Assembly (NCBI RefSeq): GCF_030506255.1
Contig: NZ_CP113431.1
Span: 2,353,501-2,417,500 of the forward strand
Source of the DNA: Nocardioides sp. Arc9.136
GTDB taxonomy: Bacteria > Actinomycetota > Actinomycetes > Propionibacteriales > Nocardioidaceae
DNA: 64,000 bases
Reading direction: 5' to 3'
Made by a program: the position numbers and the translations under genes. Of this stretch, positions 8,757 through 18,100 are shown one piece after another. The notes below the pieces were generated by a model, which was not told the DNA's origin, did not search any database, and saw only the letters and a list, made by a program, of their open reading frames with translations. Within the stretch, counting starts at the first letter, position 1, and each line of letters begins with the position of its first letter.

Positions 8757-9036
8757 CGAGCTTCTCCAAACGAGCTTGATGGTTTTTTCAAGACTGGATC
8801 GCTCGACATTTGAGGCCGAGGTATCAGCTGGCAAGTCAAGTCGTTGGGCCACGCGCGGGCGATCTGCCCGCGTGGCCGAAGATGTCGGCATGCGCGCATG
8901 GCGTGGGACCGCGCAGGACGCCGCTGCGAACGCCGGGGAAGTCTCAGAAGCGGTCTGCAGGTCTGCAGGTAAGCGCTACGGTGGCCTCTCCATGAGGGGC
9001 AGCCTCGAGCAACAGGCCCACTGCGGAGGAGGACGC

Positions 9037-10257
9037 GTGAGGGACACTCACTCCGCTGCCGGCCCGGCACTGGGCTACCAGTACCAAGCCGACTACTGCC
9101 TCTACGCCCTCATTAGGGACGGTGGCCCTGGAAGGTCCATCAGCCTGGAGATGCACGACGATGTGGCCTGGGACGACAGTGGGACGCCCGCCGAGCTGCT
9201 CCAGGTGAAACACAGCGTCAACGCCGCCGGCGGACTGGGAGACGCCTCGGACCGGATCTGGCGGACTCTGAAGTCTTGGATCGACAGCGGCAATCCCGGT
9301 GACGCGGACGGGCCCACGTTCTGCCTCGTGACCACGTCGACGGCATCACAAGGCTCCGTGGCGCACATGCTGCGGGACGCGTCACGCGATGCCGCCGGGG
9401 CGGCGGCCGCTCTGCGCAAGGTGGCTGCAGAGAACAATGCCAAGGAGACGGCGGCAGCGCGAGCCGCGTTCAGCAAGCTCTCGGTCCCAACCCAGAACGC
9501 CTTCATCGCCCGCATCCGGGTCATGGACAGCGCGCCGAATGTCCTGGACATCGACCAGGTCATCCGGGGCGAGCTCTGGCGCCACCTCCCTGACGCGCCC
9601 GACAAGCAGGACGACTACATGGCACTTCTGTGGGGTTGGTGGCGCAGCCGGGCCGTCGAGATGCTGAGCCGGAGGTACTTCCCGGAGCGAGATCTCCGCG
9701 AGGTCGTCACCGCAGCGGAGCTGACAAGCGAACTGACCAGGCTGACCGTCGCGTTCAGCGAGCACGGGCTTCCCGAGTACGACGACCTCGACGTCGATGA
9801 CGGGCACGAAGCGCTCCGAGGCCTCGAGCATGAGGTCTTCGTCCAGCAGCTCGGCTTCCTCGACTACCCCGTCAACACTCGCACCGTCCGTCGCGCGATC
9901 GTCGACTACCACCGCGCAGTGTCGAGCGAAGTCCGGTGGCTCGAACGCGACTTCCTACGAAGCGACGACGTCCGGCGGTACGAGCGACGCCTGTGCGAGG
10001 CGTGGGATGTCGCGTTCGGCTTCATGGTCGACGAGCTTGGCGACTCCAGCACACCGGAGCGACGCGTCGAGTCAGGGCGCAAGCTCCTCGCACAGATTCT
10101 GACGAGCGAGCCGCTGCGCATCCGCACTCAAGTCGACCAGGACTTCTATTACCGCGGCAAGCACCACATGCTGGCCCAGGAGACGACCGTCGGCTGGCAT
10201 CCAGAGTTTCGAGACCGGCTCGAAGAGCTCCTGGTCGCAAAGGAGGCGACCGCGTGA
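9037..10257 (+). CDS. ABC-3C system nuclease/effector component (Cap4-like dsDNA endonuclease N-domain)
   Basis: 406 residues from the GTG at 9037, chosen because GGAGGAGG (9025-9032) lies directly before it; the frame is open far upstream but without coding character. Near the N-terminus, GPALGYQYQADYCLYALI is followed by LEMHDDVAWDD and ELLQVKHS. The acidic residues followed by QxK are the PD-(D/E)xK-type core of Cap4/DUF4297-like endonucleases. The rest is a long helical domain with WRSRAVEMLSRR, ending in a segment typical of ABC-3C C-terminal components (FYYRGKHHMLAQETTVGWHP). It is the first gene of a three-gene operon with middle-component and DUF3732 ATPase genes. The predicted role is DNA cleavage on sensing an invader. 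Confidence 0.75.
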   Translation: MRDTHSAAGPALGYQYQADYCLYALIRDGGPGRSISLEMHDDVAWDDSGTPAELLQVKHSVNAAGGLGDASDRIWRTLKSWIDSGNPGDADGPTFCLVTTSTASQGSVAHMLRDASRDAAGAAAALRKVAAENNAKETAAARAAFSKLSVPTQNAFIARIRVMDSAPNVLDIDQVIRGELWRHLPDAPDKQDDYMALLWGWWRSRAVEMLSRRYFPERDLREVVTAAELTSELTRLTVAFSEHGLPEYDDLDVDDGHEALRGLEHEVFVQQLGFLDYPVNTRTVRRAIVDYHRAVSSEVRWLERDFLRSDDVRRYERRLCEAWDVAFGFMVDELGDSSTPERRVESGRKLLAQILTSEPLRIRTQVDQDFYYRGKHHMLAQETTVGWHPEFRDRLEELLVAKEATA

Positions 10258-10817
10258 GCATGGGTCCGGAGAATGGGTCGGACGCAGTCCTCCACAGCCA
10301 ACCTGACGTCGACACGGTGACCACCGTCTTGCCGCCGTGGCCGGAGCGGTCTCCGGTTCCAGCGATCATGTTCAATCCCGCGCTCACCGCGGTCATCCTC
10401 GCCGCCGCCGCCAACCAATACGAGAGCGCGAGTGGGTTCCCGATGCCGTGGCCGATGAGCTTCCTAGTGCCTCCGATCGTGCTGCACGAACCGACGCGTG
10501 ACGTCCTGCCCAAGACCAGCAGGACCAGCCTGCCGAAATGGGTCGCGGACCAGGTCGTCCTGACGGCGGGGTTCCCCGCGCGTGCTAAGCACCTGGCGCC
10601 GTATGTGCGTGAAGGCCTCCGGTTCGGATTGCGCGAGAACATGCTGGACCTCGTTCTCCAGGGCACGGCCATTCAATGCACCAAACTGCCGAAGACGACT
10701 ACGAAGGCGCCGGGCGACTTGGCGCCCATCGTGCGCGGGGCCGGCATGCTGGGCCGCATCTTTGCTCGCACCGGTGACGCGGCGAGCGTATTCGCAGCCC
10801 TCAGGGTGCAGCCGTAA
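10254..10817 (+). CDS. ABC-3C system middle component
   Basis: 187 residues from the GTG at 10254, which overlaps the nuclease stop (GTGA) and lies 7 nt after AGGAGG (10241-10246); an ATG at 10260 is the alternative. The protein has FNPALTAVILAAAANQY and PMPWPMSFLVPPIVLHEPTR near the N-terminus. The typical ABC-3C middle-component pattern is a small helical protein with an early 'FNPA...' helix and a 'P..L.FLV.P..L....R' stretch. Its place between effector and ATPase genes fits. In these predicted systems it bridges the ATPase sensor and the effector; that role is from family analysis, not from this sequence. Confidence 0.7.
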   Translation: MSMGPENGSDAVLHSQPDVDTVTTVLPPWPERSPVPAIMFNPALTAVILAAAANQYESASGFPMPWPMSFLVPPIVLHEPTRDVLPKTSRTSLPKWVADQVVLTAGFPARAKHLAPYVREGLRFGLRENMLDLVLQGTAIQCTKLPKTTTKAPGDLAPIVRGAGMLGRIFARTGDAASVFAALRVQP

Positions 10818-10927
10818 CGGACGCCGAAAGGCCCGCGAGTCGCTTGGTCACAGCCACACCTTGCCACGCCGGCGCACGCGCCGAGCGCCCGGAACACCCG
10901 TCTCGGCACCATCAGTTCTGGCACGCT

Positions 10928-12910
10928 GTGACCGTGCAACTGGTCTCGCTGGCGCTCTACTCGCGAAACGGCGAGCGTGAAGTCATCCCGTTTCAACTGG
11001 GCAGGTTGAACGTCATCACTGGGCAGTCTAAGACCGGCAAGACGGTACTGGTGAAGCTGATCGACTACTGCCTGGGCCGGAGCGACGTACCGGCCTCTGC
11101 AGGAGGCGTGGAGCGAGCACTGGGGTGGGTCGGGGCGCTGTGGCAGTTCGCGGACGGCGGGCGCGCCTTTGTGGGTCGCCCTATCCCTGCGGGGAGCGCC
11201 GCGGAGAACACGGAGGTGATGCTGGTCATCGGAGACGGCCACCTCACTCCAGTAGACCCCGGCGCACTCGCGCCCAACACCAACACAAGAACAATGCGGC
11301 TCGAGCTCGGTTCTCGTATCGGCATCACCGAGAGCCAGATCGACCCGCCGGCCGGCGCCGTTCGAGAGCCGCTCCGCACCCATCTCGGCCATGCCGCCCT
11401 TCTGTGCGTACAGAACCAGGACGAGATCTCGAACTCGATGCGACTCTTTCACCGCTCCGGGCAACGGGGCATCGACGAGGCGCTGCGCGACACCATTCCG
11501 TACTTCCTCGGCGCGGTGCCCCCTGACCAGGCGCTGTTGAAGGCGACACTGCGCCAGGAGACGCGGCGCCTGCAGCGGCTTGAGCGAGATCTTCGCGAGG
11601 CCGACAGCGCGTCGAAGGAGATCGACGAGGATTTGCGGTCGTTGTTGACCGAGGCGGTGGAGGCGGGCCTCGCAGAGCAACCCGACCCGGGCGAGGGCCT
11701 GACCCGGCCGGAACTGATCAGTCGTCTCCATCAGGCTGCCCGGGGCCAGGTGACTGCGCCTGGCGAGTCGGTCACACGCCAGCAGGACTCACGGCGTCGC
11801 GACCAGGCGGAACTGGCGATCGCAGAGGATGAGCTCGACCAGTTGATGCAGCAGCGTTCTCTCCTTCTCGAGGAAACGGAGGGTGGCAGCGCGTACGCCG
11901 ACGCTCTCGACGTCCAGCTCGGCCGATTGACCAGCCTCAACCTTCTTCCGCTTGACTCCGAACAAGAGGGGGCGGGCGCCGAGGCTTCGGAAGTCTGCCC
12001 TGTCTGTGGAAGCTCGCAGGCGAACCCCGACCCGTCTTCCGCGCAGATGCGAGCTGCTCTTGATCAGCTCAGTGACCGGCTGCGGAACGTGCGCACTGCC
12101 AGCCCGGCGAAAAGCGCCGCCCTGGACCGGCTGAATTGGCGCATCGAGGAGGCGCAGGCCCGCGTTCGCCAAGCACGCAGTGTCCTTGAGGCGAGCTTCG
12201 GTGCGGACGCGACGGTCGGACGAGCAGCCATTCGTCGGCAGGACTTCACACGCGGCCGCATCGACGCCATCCTCGCCCGGGCGCCGGAGGCAGACGACAC
12301 GCACAGAGACGCGCTGCGCGAGCGCATCACGCTTGCCGAACAGGCCGTCGCGGAGCTCACGCTGCAACTCTCGGACGACACCGCGCGCGAGCGCCTCAAT
12401 TCGCGTCTGCTCGCCGTCGGTCGGGACCTGACCGCCTACGCCCGGAGGCTCGAACTCGAGCACTCCGAGCAGGACGTCCGCATCGACCTGGCGCGGCTGA
12501 CTGTCATCGCTGACGTCGACGACAACCCCGTCCCTCTGCACCGCATCGGCAGCGCCGAGAACTGGATCGGGTACCACATCGCGGGCCACCTCGCACTGCA
12601 CCAGACCTTCATCCGCCACGAGCGGCCTGTCCCGCGCCTCCTCGTCATCGACCAGCCCTCGCAGGGCCACTACCCGTCCGAGGTCGCCAAACGGTCGGGC
12701 CGCGCCGACACCGACGTCGACGAACTCGCAGTCCGCAGGCTCTACGAACTCATGAACGAGTTCACCGAACAGAACCCCGGCCAGTTCCAAATCATCGCAG
12801 TCGACCACGCCGACATTGACCGCGACTGGTTCCAGAACGCCGTCGTCGACAACTGGCGCGGCCAAGGCAAGGCCTTGATACCCGCAGCCTGGCTGCCCGC
12901 TCAGCGGTAG
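10928..12910 (+). CDS. DUF3732-type ABC/SMC-like ATPase of the ABC-3C system
   Basis: 660 residues from GTG 10928 (GTG 10934 and TTG 10844 are alternatives; upstream residues do not look coding). Walker A is GQSKTGKT in NVITGQSKTGKTVLVKLIDY near the N-terminus. A long charged coiled-coil-like region follows, with a CPVCGSS zinc-hook motif near residue 359, as in Rad50-like proteins. The Walker B-like segment RLLVIDQPSQGHYPSE has the DQPSQ form typical of DUF3732 instead of DEP. These features place it among nucleic-acid-sensing ABC ATPases. It is separated from the middle-component gene by 110 nt, so it may have its own ribosome loading. Confidence 0.8.
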   Translation: MTVQLVSLALYSRNGEREVIPFQLGRLNVITGQSKTGKTVLVKLIDYCLGRSDVPASAGGVERALGWVGALWQFADGGRAFVGRPIPAGSAAENTEVMLVIGDGHLTPVDPGALAPNTNTRTMRLELGSRIGITESQIDPPAGAVREPLRTHLGHAALLCVQNQDEISNSMRLFHRSGQRGIDEALRDTIPYFLGAVPPDQALLKATLRQETRRLQRLERDLREADSASKEIDEDLRSLLTEAVEAGLAEQPDPGEGLTRPELISRLHQAARGQVTAPGESVTRQQDSRRRDQAELAIAEDELDQLMQQRSLLLEETEGGSAYADALDVQLGRLTSLNLLPLDSEQEGAGAEASEVCPVCGSSQANPDPSSAQMRAALDQLSDRLRNVRTASPAKSAALDRLNWRIEEAQARVRQARSVLEASFGADATVGRAAIRRQDFTRGRIDAILARAPEADDTHRDALRERITLAEQAVAELTLQLSDDTARERLNSRLLAVGRDLTAYARRLELEHSEQDVRIDLARLTVIADVDDNPVPLHRIGSAENWIGYHIAGHLALHQTFIRHERPVPRLLVIDQPSQGHYPSEVAKRSGRADTDVDELAVRRLYELMNEFTEQNPGQFQIIAVDHADIDRDWFQNAVVDNWRGQGKALIPAAWLPAQR

Positions 12911-13087
12911 CGCCCAACTCAGAGCACGGCGCGCCCACTGAGGCCCCTCGACCCATCAGGACTTCGTGAGTCCGACAGTGCGCGAGCTGGCAACGCTGGT
13001 CGCGCAAGTTGACCCAAGTACTTAACCAACCCGTCGCGACCATGCAAGTTGCGTCCAACTTCCCCACGGCGGATTCGGAAACGTTGA

Positions 13088-13101
13088 CTGCATCTCGACA
13101 T
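13088..13101 (-). repeat. Right inverted repeat of the ABC-3C cassette
   Basis: CTGCATCTCGACAT is the exact reverse complement of 8743-8756. On the minus strand it is preceded by CGCCGC and GGCCG, as on the left side. The two copies are 4.3 kb apart and enclose only the defence genes. Confidence 0.5.
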
Positions 13102-13348
13102 CTCATGCGGCGGTCGAGCGGCCCCGAACGGCAGTCGACGCGGCGCCGGTCCGGCGCCTGCGCAGCTTCTCCCGGCGGGGCCGCCGTGAGTTCCTGGATC
13201 GCCTGCGCTGCTCGATCGGCCGTTCTCTCCTAGGCCCCGCAGCCCCAGGTGACCCGAGACGCCTGGGCTTTCCCCTTCGCAAAGGCGGCCCGCGCAGGCC
13301 GGATACTCGCCGCCGGCCGGGGCTCGATCCGGGGCCCTTGGAACGAGA

Positions 13349-13384
13349 ACAGGTCCCCGTCCTGCTCCGAGGACGGGGACCTGT
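13349..13384. terminator. 15-bp bidirectional terminator hairpin
   Basis: ACAGGTCCCCGTCCT (13349-13363) pairs perfectly with AGGACGGGGACCTGT (13370-13384) around a 6-nt loop. It lies 31 nt past the stop of the last Tad-operon gene (minus strand) and after the defence cassette (plus strand). On the minus strand it is followed by TCTCGTTCC. Confidence 0.8.
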
Positions 13385-13415
13385 CTCCTGTGGTCGCTGA
13401 GTGACTACCGACCAC

Positions 13416-14345
13416 TCACTGCGTCAGCACCTGGGCCTCACCGATGCGGATCGGCAGCTCGTCGGTGGTGAGGTCGAGCTCGATGGTTCCGGACTGACCT
13501 CCGCCGGCCCACTCGACGACCCAGTGGCTCGTGGCGGTGACCTGGTAGGCCCCATCGGGCTGGTCCGTCGACATCTTCTCGTAGCGGTGCCCACACGTCG
13601 GCGAGTCCTGCTTGCCGTAGTGGTCGGCGTACGGGGTGCCCTTGCCTGTGCAGGTCACCGTGGTCCCGTCGCCCATGTTCCAGACGATGCTGGAGACGCT
13701 GGCGGTGGCACTGACCGACACCGACCCTTCGCTGGCCGACGCAGTGAGCGGACCGAACGTGTCGTCCGTCGGGCTGTCGACCCACATCCACACCGGCAGC
13801 CCGACAAGGCCGACCCGGTTCGGACCCGATTCGGGGACGATGCCGATCTGGATGGGATCCAGGTCCATCGAGGCGATCGCGCGCTGAGCGAGCACCACAG
13901 GGTCGATGGTGACTTCTTCGCCGGTCTGCACCCACGTGTACTCCCAGGACGATCCGGGCGGCGGGAAGTAGCAGACGTGCCAGGCGCCGTCTTCGTTCGT
14001 CTGGCCCGCGGGCGGCTGAAGATCCTCGCCCAGCTCACCAGCCGAAGGTCCGATCCAGCACTCGTGAAGGCTGCTCCACACCGACCCTCCGGGGCCGGTG
14101 CACGGAATCTCACTCCCGTTGTAGTTGCAGGTGGAGGAGCCGCCGGTGTCGTCCCCGTCACCGCCGTTGCCGCCGTTGCCGCCGTTGCCGCCGTTGCCGC
14201 CACCATCATCCTCGTCCTCACAGACGACCTCGCCCGTCTCCTCGTCGACGTCGCAGCCGTCAGCGTTCGCCGAGGGTGCCACTGCGACCACGACCACGAA
14301 CGACGCACCGAGCATCGCCAGCAGAGCGATAATGCGCCTCAGCAT
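13416..14345 (-). CDS. Secreted protein with acidic Gly/Asn-repeat linker, last gene of the Tad operon
   Basis: 309 residues from ATG 14343-14345, preceded by GGGAGGAG; a GTG four codons up is possible. A signal peptide (LRRIIALLAMLGASFVVVVA, then APSANA-D) is followed by a Cys-containing acidic stretch and repeated NGG units (about 55-68), which form a flexible linker. The C-terminal part has IVWNMGDGTTVTCTG and HRYEKMSTDQPDGAYQVTATS, the pattern of a PKD-like beta-sandwich (WxxGDG with H.Y). Several Cys suggest disulfides. Similar secreted proteins accompany Tad loci in actinobacteria. A role as pilus-associated or cell-surface adhesin-like protein is inference. Confidence 0.65.
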   Translation of the reverse strand: MLRRIIALLAMLGASFVVVVAVAPSANADGCDVDEETGEVVCEDEDDGGGNGGNGGNGGNGGDGDDTGGSSTCNYNGSEIPCTGPGGSVWSSLHECWIGPSAGELGEDLQPPAGQTNEDGAWHVCYFPPPGSSWEYTWVQTGEEVTIDPVVLAQRAIASMDLDPIQIGIVPESGPNRVGLVGLPVWMWVDSPTDDTFGPLTASASEGSVSVSATASVSSIVWNMGDGTTVTCTGKGTPYADHYGKQDSPTCGHRYEKMSTDQPDGAYQVTATSHWVVEWAGGGQSGTIELDLTTDELPIRIGEAQVLTQ

Positions 14346-14902
14346 GACTCCTCCCACAGGAGGTCAGATTCGGTAACCTTCCACGCGCCCTTGTCCTTGA
14401 CGAGGGTGTACTTGACGGGCACTGGGTTGCGGAGAGGGTTGCCGTCAGGAGTGGTGTAGTCGGGCGTCCGCACCTTCCCCTTCACCTTCACGGTTACTCC
14501 TGAACGGTCCTCGCAGTCCGTGATCTCGATCGAGCCGCCGCGATTTCGCGGGTCCCCGAGCGTGTGGACGTAACTGCCGGTTTTCGTGACGTCGGCAATC
14601 TTCATGTCGACGACCGCTTCCTGCAGCTCAAGAAACTCTTCACCCGTCGCGACCGGGTTGAGGGCTTTGAAGTCGATCGTCCGCTTGCGGTGGGCAAGGT
14701 CGCTCACCTCGAGGTACTTCGTCAGCTGGGCCGCCGCCTTCTCCTCCGGTGTCTTCGGAGTCGGCGTGCTGGTGGGTGTCGGCGAGGGGGATTGGCTCGG
14801 GGTCTCCTGGACCGTGGGCTCGGTGTCGTCGCCGCCGCAGCCCGTGAGGGTCAGGGCGAGGGCGAGGGCTACTCCCCCGAGCGCGGAGTGGTGCTTCCTC
14901 AT
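14339..14902 (-). CDS. Lipoprotein of the Tad operon
   Basis: 187 residues from ATG 14900-14902, chosen for the strong AGGAGGGAG ribosome site and because MRKHHSALGG..LALTLTGC is a textbook lipoprotein signal with lipobox LTGC. A Ser/Thr/Pro linker follows, then a ~130-residue domain ending in VKYTLVKDKGAWKVTESDL, an NTF2/SnoaL-like or VirB8-like strand pattern. It overlaps the secreted-protein gene. The same frame has no stop for 270 nt upstream (see the entry at 14903-15172), so a longer form is possible. Confidence 0.65.
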   Translation of the reverse strand: MRKHHSALGGVALALALTLTGCGGDDTEPTVQETPSQSPSPTPTSTPTPKTPEEKAAAQLTKYLEVSDLAHRKRTIDFKALNPVATGEEFLELQEAVVDMKIADVTKTGSYVHTLGDPRNRGGSIEITDCEDRSGVTVKVKGKVRTPDYTTPDGNPLRNPVPVKYTLVKDKGAWKVTESDLLWEESC

Positions 14903-15172
14903 GTGGCGTCTCCCTCCTGTGGTGGGCGACGCCATGACTGACCGCTGGCTGACGTCGTTAGCAATGTGCTCGAGGTGTTCTTCGGCTGCGTCGACGAGCT
15001 CGGCCGGCAAGCCGTTGTCGGCGGGGGCGATGGACTTCTTGTCGGCGTTGTAGAGCGCGCGGATGGTGTTGCGCACGAACACGGCCCGCGCGACGCGGCG
15101 GGCGTCGAGGTCGGGGCGGTCGCCGCCGGCCGCGACGTATCGGCCTGTGAGTTCCTGGTCGAACGTTGTCAT
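14903..15172 (-). other. In-frame upstream extension with its own start (90 codons, no stop before the lipoprotein)
   Basis: The ATG at 15170-15172 has a good GGGAG ribosome site. The encoded stretch MTTFDQELTGRYVAAGGDRP through EHLEHIANDV looks like a real acidic helical protein. It runs without a stop into the lipoprotein gene. Either a 277-residue bitopic protein (14339-15172, cytoplasmic N-domain, one span, outer C-domain) is made in addition to the lipoprotein, or a separate small gene has lost its stop codon. Confidence 0.5.
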
Positions 15173-15194
15173 GTGCTGGTGCTCCCTTCCCGAG

Positions 15195-18100
15195 TCAGCT
15201 CGCGAGCCAGCCGTGTGTACGGATGATGGTCTTCGTGCGCTCCGACAATTCCATGGGTGCGTCGCCGTCGTCGGACCGGTTGCAGATCTCTTCGCGCAGG
15301 ATCCGGTCGGCCTCGAGCTGGTCGCCCTCTGCCTTCATGACGTGGGCCAGGCACAGTCGGGTGCTCTCGCCGTCGGGGTCGGCGCGGTTGGCGACGTAGG
15401 CGGCGGAGCGGGCATTGATCAGGTCACCGGCCGCGAGCGCCTCGGTGACGACGATGAGGGCGACGTCCGCGATCCACCCGCCCGCCATGAGGTCGACGCG
15501 GTCAGGCTCGTTGGCGAGCCATGCCCACCCTTCCTCGCGCAGCTGACTGAACGGTTGGGCCTCCCCGACGAGCTCGAGCGCAGTGCAGAGGTCGGCGACA
15601 CCCTCGGCGCCGCCTCGACTCTGCCCGCGCTTGCGGAGGCGGATGAACAGATCCAGGTCGACGAGCAGGCCGTCGTCGACCTGGTAGACGTTGACCCCGG
15701 TGAGCTTGGCGGCCGGTGCCTTGTCCGCGTAGGGCAGGTGGTCCTCGCCGGTTCGGGGGTTAGGACCGAGCCAGTCGCGGACGATGTTTGTGTAGTCGCG
15801 CACCTTGCCGTCGGAGATGGAGAACGCCTCGCGGATCTGCTCGCGGGTAGCGCCGTGCTTGCGGTGCAGGGCGAGGAACGAAAGGAGTTCGGTGAAGTAG
15901 GGCTTGCGCTTGGCGAGTGCCTTGCCGTGGGTGCGTGCGGTGACCGGGCCGAGCATGGTGAGGCGCGGGCGGTCGCAGTTGGACGAGAACCAGTCGGCGA
16001 TGTCGTGGTCGAGGGTGGGGTCCTTCTCCTCGACCTCGGCGCGGACGTGGGCTGGCACCTTCGGCGCCAGCGCCTCGAGGTCCTCCTGCACGATCGCGCT
16101 CTCGCGGATGTACTCCTCGTCCTCGCCCTCGAGCAGGGAGGATAGGGGCTCGTCGACGGCTCCCTCGGGGGTGTTCCGGGGCAGGGTGTACTCGTGGCGC
16201 AGAGCTCCGGAGGAGTCGGTGTAGGCCTCCCAGCCGTCGGTGGCGGTCTCGTCCGCGGGCGTGTCGACGTACTCCGGGGTCTCGCTCTGGGCGTAGACCA
16301 GGGCGCAGCCGCGGGCCTCGTCGCTGGTGAGGCCGACGGCGATGAGGTTGAGGCCGACGTGCTCGAGGACGACGCGACCGGTCTTGGTCATGTGCAGCAG
16401 CGCGCCGGGCGTGTTCGGACGTTCGCCGGCAACGACGATGGAGATCGCGGACTGGCCGACGTGACCGTTGACCAGTTGCAGCAACTGCTCGAGATCGTCG
16501 GGGTCTCCGGCTGCGGCGTCGAGGAGCAGCATTCTGGCGGGCCAGGTGTCGTCGTCGACCCTGCCGGTGCGGGCCGTGGACACGTCAGTGTCGTGTCGCT
16601 TCGCCCGGTCGACCGCGGTCACCGCGGCGGCGAGGATCTCCGCGGTCGCCGGCGTCGCGGCCGCCCCGGTCGGGTAGTAGTGGATCCGCTCGTCCATGGC
16701 GACGATCTCCTCGGCCACGCCGATGCAGTCGACCTGGACGCGGCGCGACCAGGGGTTGACGGCCAGCTGAGCAGCGAGGTGGCGGGCGAAGTCGCGGCCG
16801 TAGGTGGGGTCGCCGCTGATGGTCAGCGTGGACAGCTCCTCGCAGTTCAGCAGCCAGGTCTCGCCGGTGTCGCTCATGCCGATGGTGGCCAGCAGCGGGT
16901 AGGGCGGCTCGACGTTGCCGGTGTCGGGGCCGAGGTCCTCCACCGCGGTGTCCGTGCTGACGTGCCAGTGGGTCTGGTCGGGGCTGCCCACCCAGGGACC
17001 CGGGACGGCGGCCGGGGCGCTCAGGTGCAGCGTCAGCTTGCCCTTCCCGAGCTCGACGGCCGCCAGCGGCGGCATCGTGGTGCCCTGGGCTCCGACCGCG
17101 GCCGCGAGACGCCGCAGGGCCTCGTCGGCGAACTCCACAGTGGCGGCCGCCGCGGCACCGGTCGCGTTCAGCGTCATCTCCACCGGCGCCAGCTCGGGCG
17201 GCGGGGCGGCGATCGCTCGACCCGGCGGCCGGTTCCGGTAGGCGGAGCGCCGACGAGACCGCAGAGCAATCAGCAGTGCCCCGGACAGCAGCACGCCCCC
17301 GCCGGTGAGACCGGCGAGGACCCAGGGCGCCTCGAGGATCGAGTCGACGGTGTCGTCGACGTGGTCGATGTCGGCGGCCGGCGCCGTCGGCTCCTCCGCC
17401 TGCGGGAGCTCGGGCGCGGCGGTCTCCGGGGCCTCGGTCTCGGGGACCGGCGGCGTCTCTTCGGCCGGCGGGTCGACCGGCTGCTGCTCGGTCTTGGGTT
17501 CGGCGGGGGTTTCGGGCTTGTCCTCGCGAGGTTGCGGCTGCTGCTGCCGGTCGTCGTGACCGGCCGGTGTTTGGGCTCCGGGGATGTTGAGCTTCCAGCC
17601 GACGTCGATCACGTCGGGGTCGGCGAGGTGGGCGCCGCCGGGCTGGGTGATGCCAATGGACGCGTTGTAGATCTCCGGCCACCGATCGGCGTCGCCGAGC
17701 TCGTCGTGGGCGATGTCGCTGAGTGTGTCGTTGGGCTGCACGGTGTAGGCGTGCCGGTTGGTGTTGTAGGGCGCTCCGTCGTCCGGGGCGGGCAGCTTGA
17801 GCACCCAGCCGGGCTCGAGGAAGCTGGGCCGGGAGCCGAGGAGCTCGCGGTTGAGCTCGGCGATCTCCTTATAGCGCGCGCCGTCACCGAAGTGGTCCTC
17901 AGCGATCGACCACAGGCTCTCCCCCGGCTTGACCGAGTGATTGACCGTCGCGCGCTCCTGCTTCGCCTCGACCTTCACGCCGTGCTGGGCGAGCGTCTGG
18001 TCGACGGTCCCGGCCCGGACATGGCCCACCGCCGCCGGCGCGGACGCGGCGGCCGGGCCGGCGTTGGCAGCCTGAGCGGCGATCGGCGCTGCGATGAACA

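Larger units (their letters stand above)
8537..9036. other. 500-nt intergenic region between the sigma-like gene and the defence cassette
   Basis: This divergent region holds two strong hairpins (8603-8633, 8678-8699), the left inverted repeat of the defence cassette (8743-8756) and the leader of the nuclease gene. The plus strand is open here, but the stretch looks non-coding. A possible -10, TACGGT, lies near 8977. No further gene is supported. Confidence 0.5.
12911..13415. other. 505-nt intergenic region after the defence cassette
   Basis: It contains the right inverted repeat (13088-13101) and the strong hairpin at 13349-13384. A 74-codon open frame at 13009-13233 lacks a ribosome site and coding character. 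No gene is supported. Confidence 0.5.

Noticed and set aside
8239..9036. Upstream open extension of the defence nuclease frame
   Set aside because: No coding character, and the strong ribosome site at 9025-9032 supports the start at 9037.
13009..13233. A 74-codon open frame after the defence cassette
   Set aside because: No ribosome site, no domain, and it overlaps the right inverted repeat.
14161..14212. Short tandem repeat of CCGCCGTTG units
   Set aside because: It encodes the NGG linker of the secreted protein; a low-complexity coding repeat, not a CRISPR or minisatellite.
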